DNA from: Anaerolineae bacterium
Lineage (GTDB): Bacteria; Chloroflexota; Anaerolineae; J102
Reading direction: 5' to 3'
DNA: 56,217 bases
NCBI GenBank assembly: GCA_026991225.1
Contig: JALXCB010000099.1
Location: 1 to 56,217 of the forward strand
Shown here: positions 55,404 to 56,217 of the stretch, in pieces
Layout: every line of letters starts with the position of its first letter
How positions within the stretch are numbered: position 1 is the first letter of the stretch
The notes under the pieces: generated by a model
The model's database searches: none
What the model was told of the DNA's origin: nothing
The model's input: only the letters and a program-made list of their open reading frames with translations
Position numbers and translations under genes: made by a program

Positions 55404-55712
55404 CCGGGCGCCCTTTCCATCGGGATTGCCGAGGGAAAGTTGGATGGGATAATTTCTCTTGGGCTTGGGATAAATCCCCCTAGTGGCTAGGTCGCGTATC
55501 ATCCAAAAGGATATGTTGAAAATCGCCCAAAAGAGGTATGATGAACGAAGAAAAACTATCCATTTTACCGATGACGCCGCGGCGAAAAACAGGGAAAATA
55601 AAGAGATCAGTTTGTTGGGGGCTCGCGGCGTCCCGGGTGGTCGATTGGGCGCTTTTGTTTGTGCGCCATTCGCGCTGGGAGCCTCTCCATTGCTGTTGAC
55701 TTCAATTTCGAT
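55404..55712. ncRNA. Possible structured RNA or leader before the zinc-ribbon gene
   Basis: This gap has a possible promoter -10 TATGAT (55537-55542), then a perfect 9-bp stem GACGCCGCG (55573-55581) with CGCGGCGTC (55624-55632) around an A-rich loop, and a second 5-bp stem GGCGC/GCGCC (55648-55652, 55663-55667). A 52-codon frame (55541-55699) also spans it but is Arg-rich without homology that I can see. I cannot assign a known RNA family. Confidence 0.35.
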
Positions 55713-55937
55713 ATGAAAGTAGCCCTTTCTTCTGATGGCGCCCCTATCGAAGCGTCCGCCGACGCGCCGAATCAGGCTATTTGTCCACATTGTGGCGGCG
55801 TGGTGCTCTTACGCGGTCGAAAAGTGATGGGCGGCGGCAAATCCTACTATTGGCGTCACGCTCCCGGCGGCGACCCCGATTGTCCGGGACGCTCCCGCGT
55901 CCTGTCGGTAATCCCTGGCCCCGCTTCTGGTGACTAG
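55713..55937 (+). CDS. Small zinc-ribbon protein
   Basis: The 74-residue product has a short disordered start and then CPHCGG, a basic strand (LLRGRKVMGGGKSYYWRH) and a second Cys in DCPGRSR, a half-treble or Cys3His zinc-ribbon. I have no name for the family. It lacks a clear ribosome site; the gap upstream may hold a leader. A role in nucleic-acid binding is plausible but not shown. Confidence 0.6.
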   Translation: MKVALSSDGAPIEASADAPNQAICPHCGGVVLLRGRKVMGGGKSYYWRHAPGGDPDCPGRSRVLSVIPGPASGD

Positions 55938-56217
55938 AAAACGGTCCCTCCTGGCATTTATCACTTCGCCCGTAACTGCTAACGCACTCCGATTAACAAA
56001 CCACAAAGGGCGCAAAGGTGCCAAGAACACGAAGAAAAGAGGTCAAATCAGGCGACTTGAGCAATTACTAATCGGATGCGTTTCAATTTGGGGGGCAAAA
56101 AATCATCGTCGATTCGTCGCCAAGCACTGGCCGAGTAAACTCGGGCTTTTTGGGCGCAAGCCCCCTCCTTTGCTTCCTCCCCCGCTTCGAGACGGGCGGG
56201 GGAGGAAATAAGGAAGG
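55938..56217. repeat. Truncated family B element and hairpins at the right edge
   Basis: 55972-56068 starts like MITE B (GTAACTGCTAACGCA) and ends in GCAATTAC with a shortened interior; no target duplication. A terminator-like hairpin GGCCGAGTAAACTCGGGC with a T tract lies at about 56130-56152, and a 12-bp palindrome TTCCTCCCCCGC/GCGGGGGAGGAA with a short loop at about 56173-56208. No gene is seen to the edge. Confidence 0.5.

Noticed and set aside
55483-55716. A 77-codon plus-strand frame before the zinc-ribbon gene
   Set aside because: It overlaps the stem-loop region and the start of the zinc-ribbon gene in another frame, has no ribosome site and no recognisable fold.
1-56217. tRNA, rRNA or other standard RNA genes
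   Set aside because: I looked through the intergenic regions for T-loop and acceptor-stem patterns and found none that hold together.

Overview
The window looks like a chromosomal segment of a GC-rich member of the Chloroflexota (Anaerolineae or Caldilineae-like). This is an inference from the gene content: a YvcK with N-terminal membrane helices, a Clp_N/site-2 protease fusion, an AAA/OmpR-type regulator, COG3379-type phosphodiesterases, a cytosolic flotillin-like protein, and many dispersed palindromic elements. No rRNA, tRNA, CRISPR array or complete transposase gene is visible.

Layout. 1-1666 holds a truncated secreted glycoside-hydrolase-like gene on the minus strand, followed by a Nif3-like gene. 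2965-11251 is a respiratory complex I operon that encodes only the membrane arm (nuoA, H, J, K, L, M, N) and ends in a strong terminator. 11661-14895 is a cNOR-type nitric oxide reductase operon: norC, norB, a small membrane protein, and an unusual Ig-like/cytochrome c protein. It is preceded by a Crp/Fnr-type site at the class II position. 15407-18576 carries housekeeping genes (membrane-anchored YvcK, bS21, RsfS) and a PqqB-like hydrolase. 18629-20240 is a scarred region with a Phd antitoxin, a broken VapC, an RHS remnant and an AT-rich orphan. 20241-25447 encodes MurJ, a flotillin-like protein and an aminoglycoside-phosphotransferase-like kinase. 25456-26736 holds a decayed VapC module and two non-autonomous mobile elements. 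26737-40787 encodes an M1 peptidase lipoprotein, a phosphoesterase, a queuosine-precursor transporter, glycosyltransferases with a flippase-like protein and a membrane-lipid or glycan phosphodiesterase, a BrnT/BrnA module, a Clp_N-S2P protease and an SLC13 carrier. 41266-46591 is an iron locus: DtxR-type regulator, FeoA, FeoB, FeoC, a NifX-like protein and an FTR1 permease. 46874-55937 carries TrmJ-like methyltransferase, an AAA-winged-helix regulator, sirtuin, SGNH hydrolase, Pcm, RmlD, MutL and a zinc-ribbon protein.

The most striking non-coding signals follow. (1) A miniature inverted-repeat element of 137-154 bp occurs about six times, four of them with perfect 8-bp target duplications and one nested inside another repeat. 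(2) Two further non-autonomous elements have 9-bp target duplications (227 bp and 601 bp). (3) A recurring promoter geometry places a -35/-10 pair only 5-7 nt before the start codon, which predicts leaderless mRNAs for about eight genes. (4) A compact Crp/Fnr site, -10 box and 22-nt inverted repeat control the NO reductase operon.

All functional assignments come from reading the sequence and from known family motifs. No database search was run.
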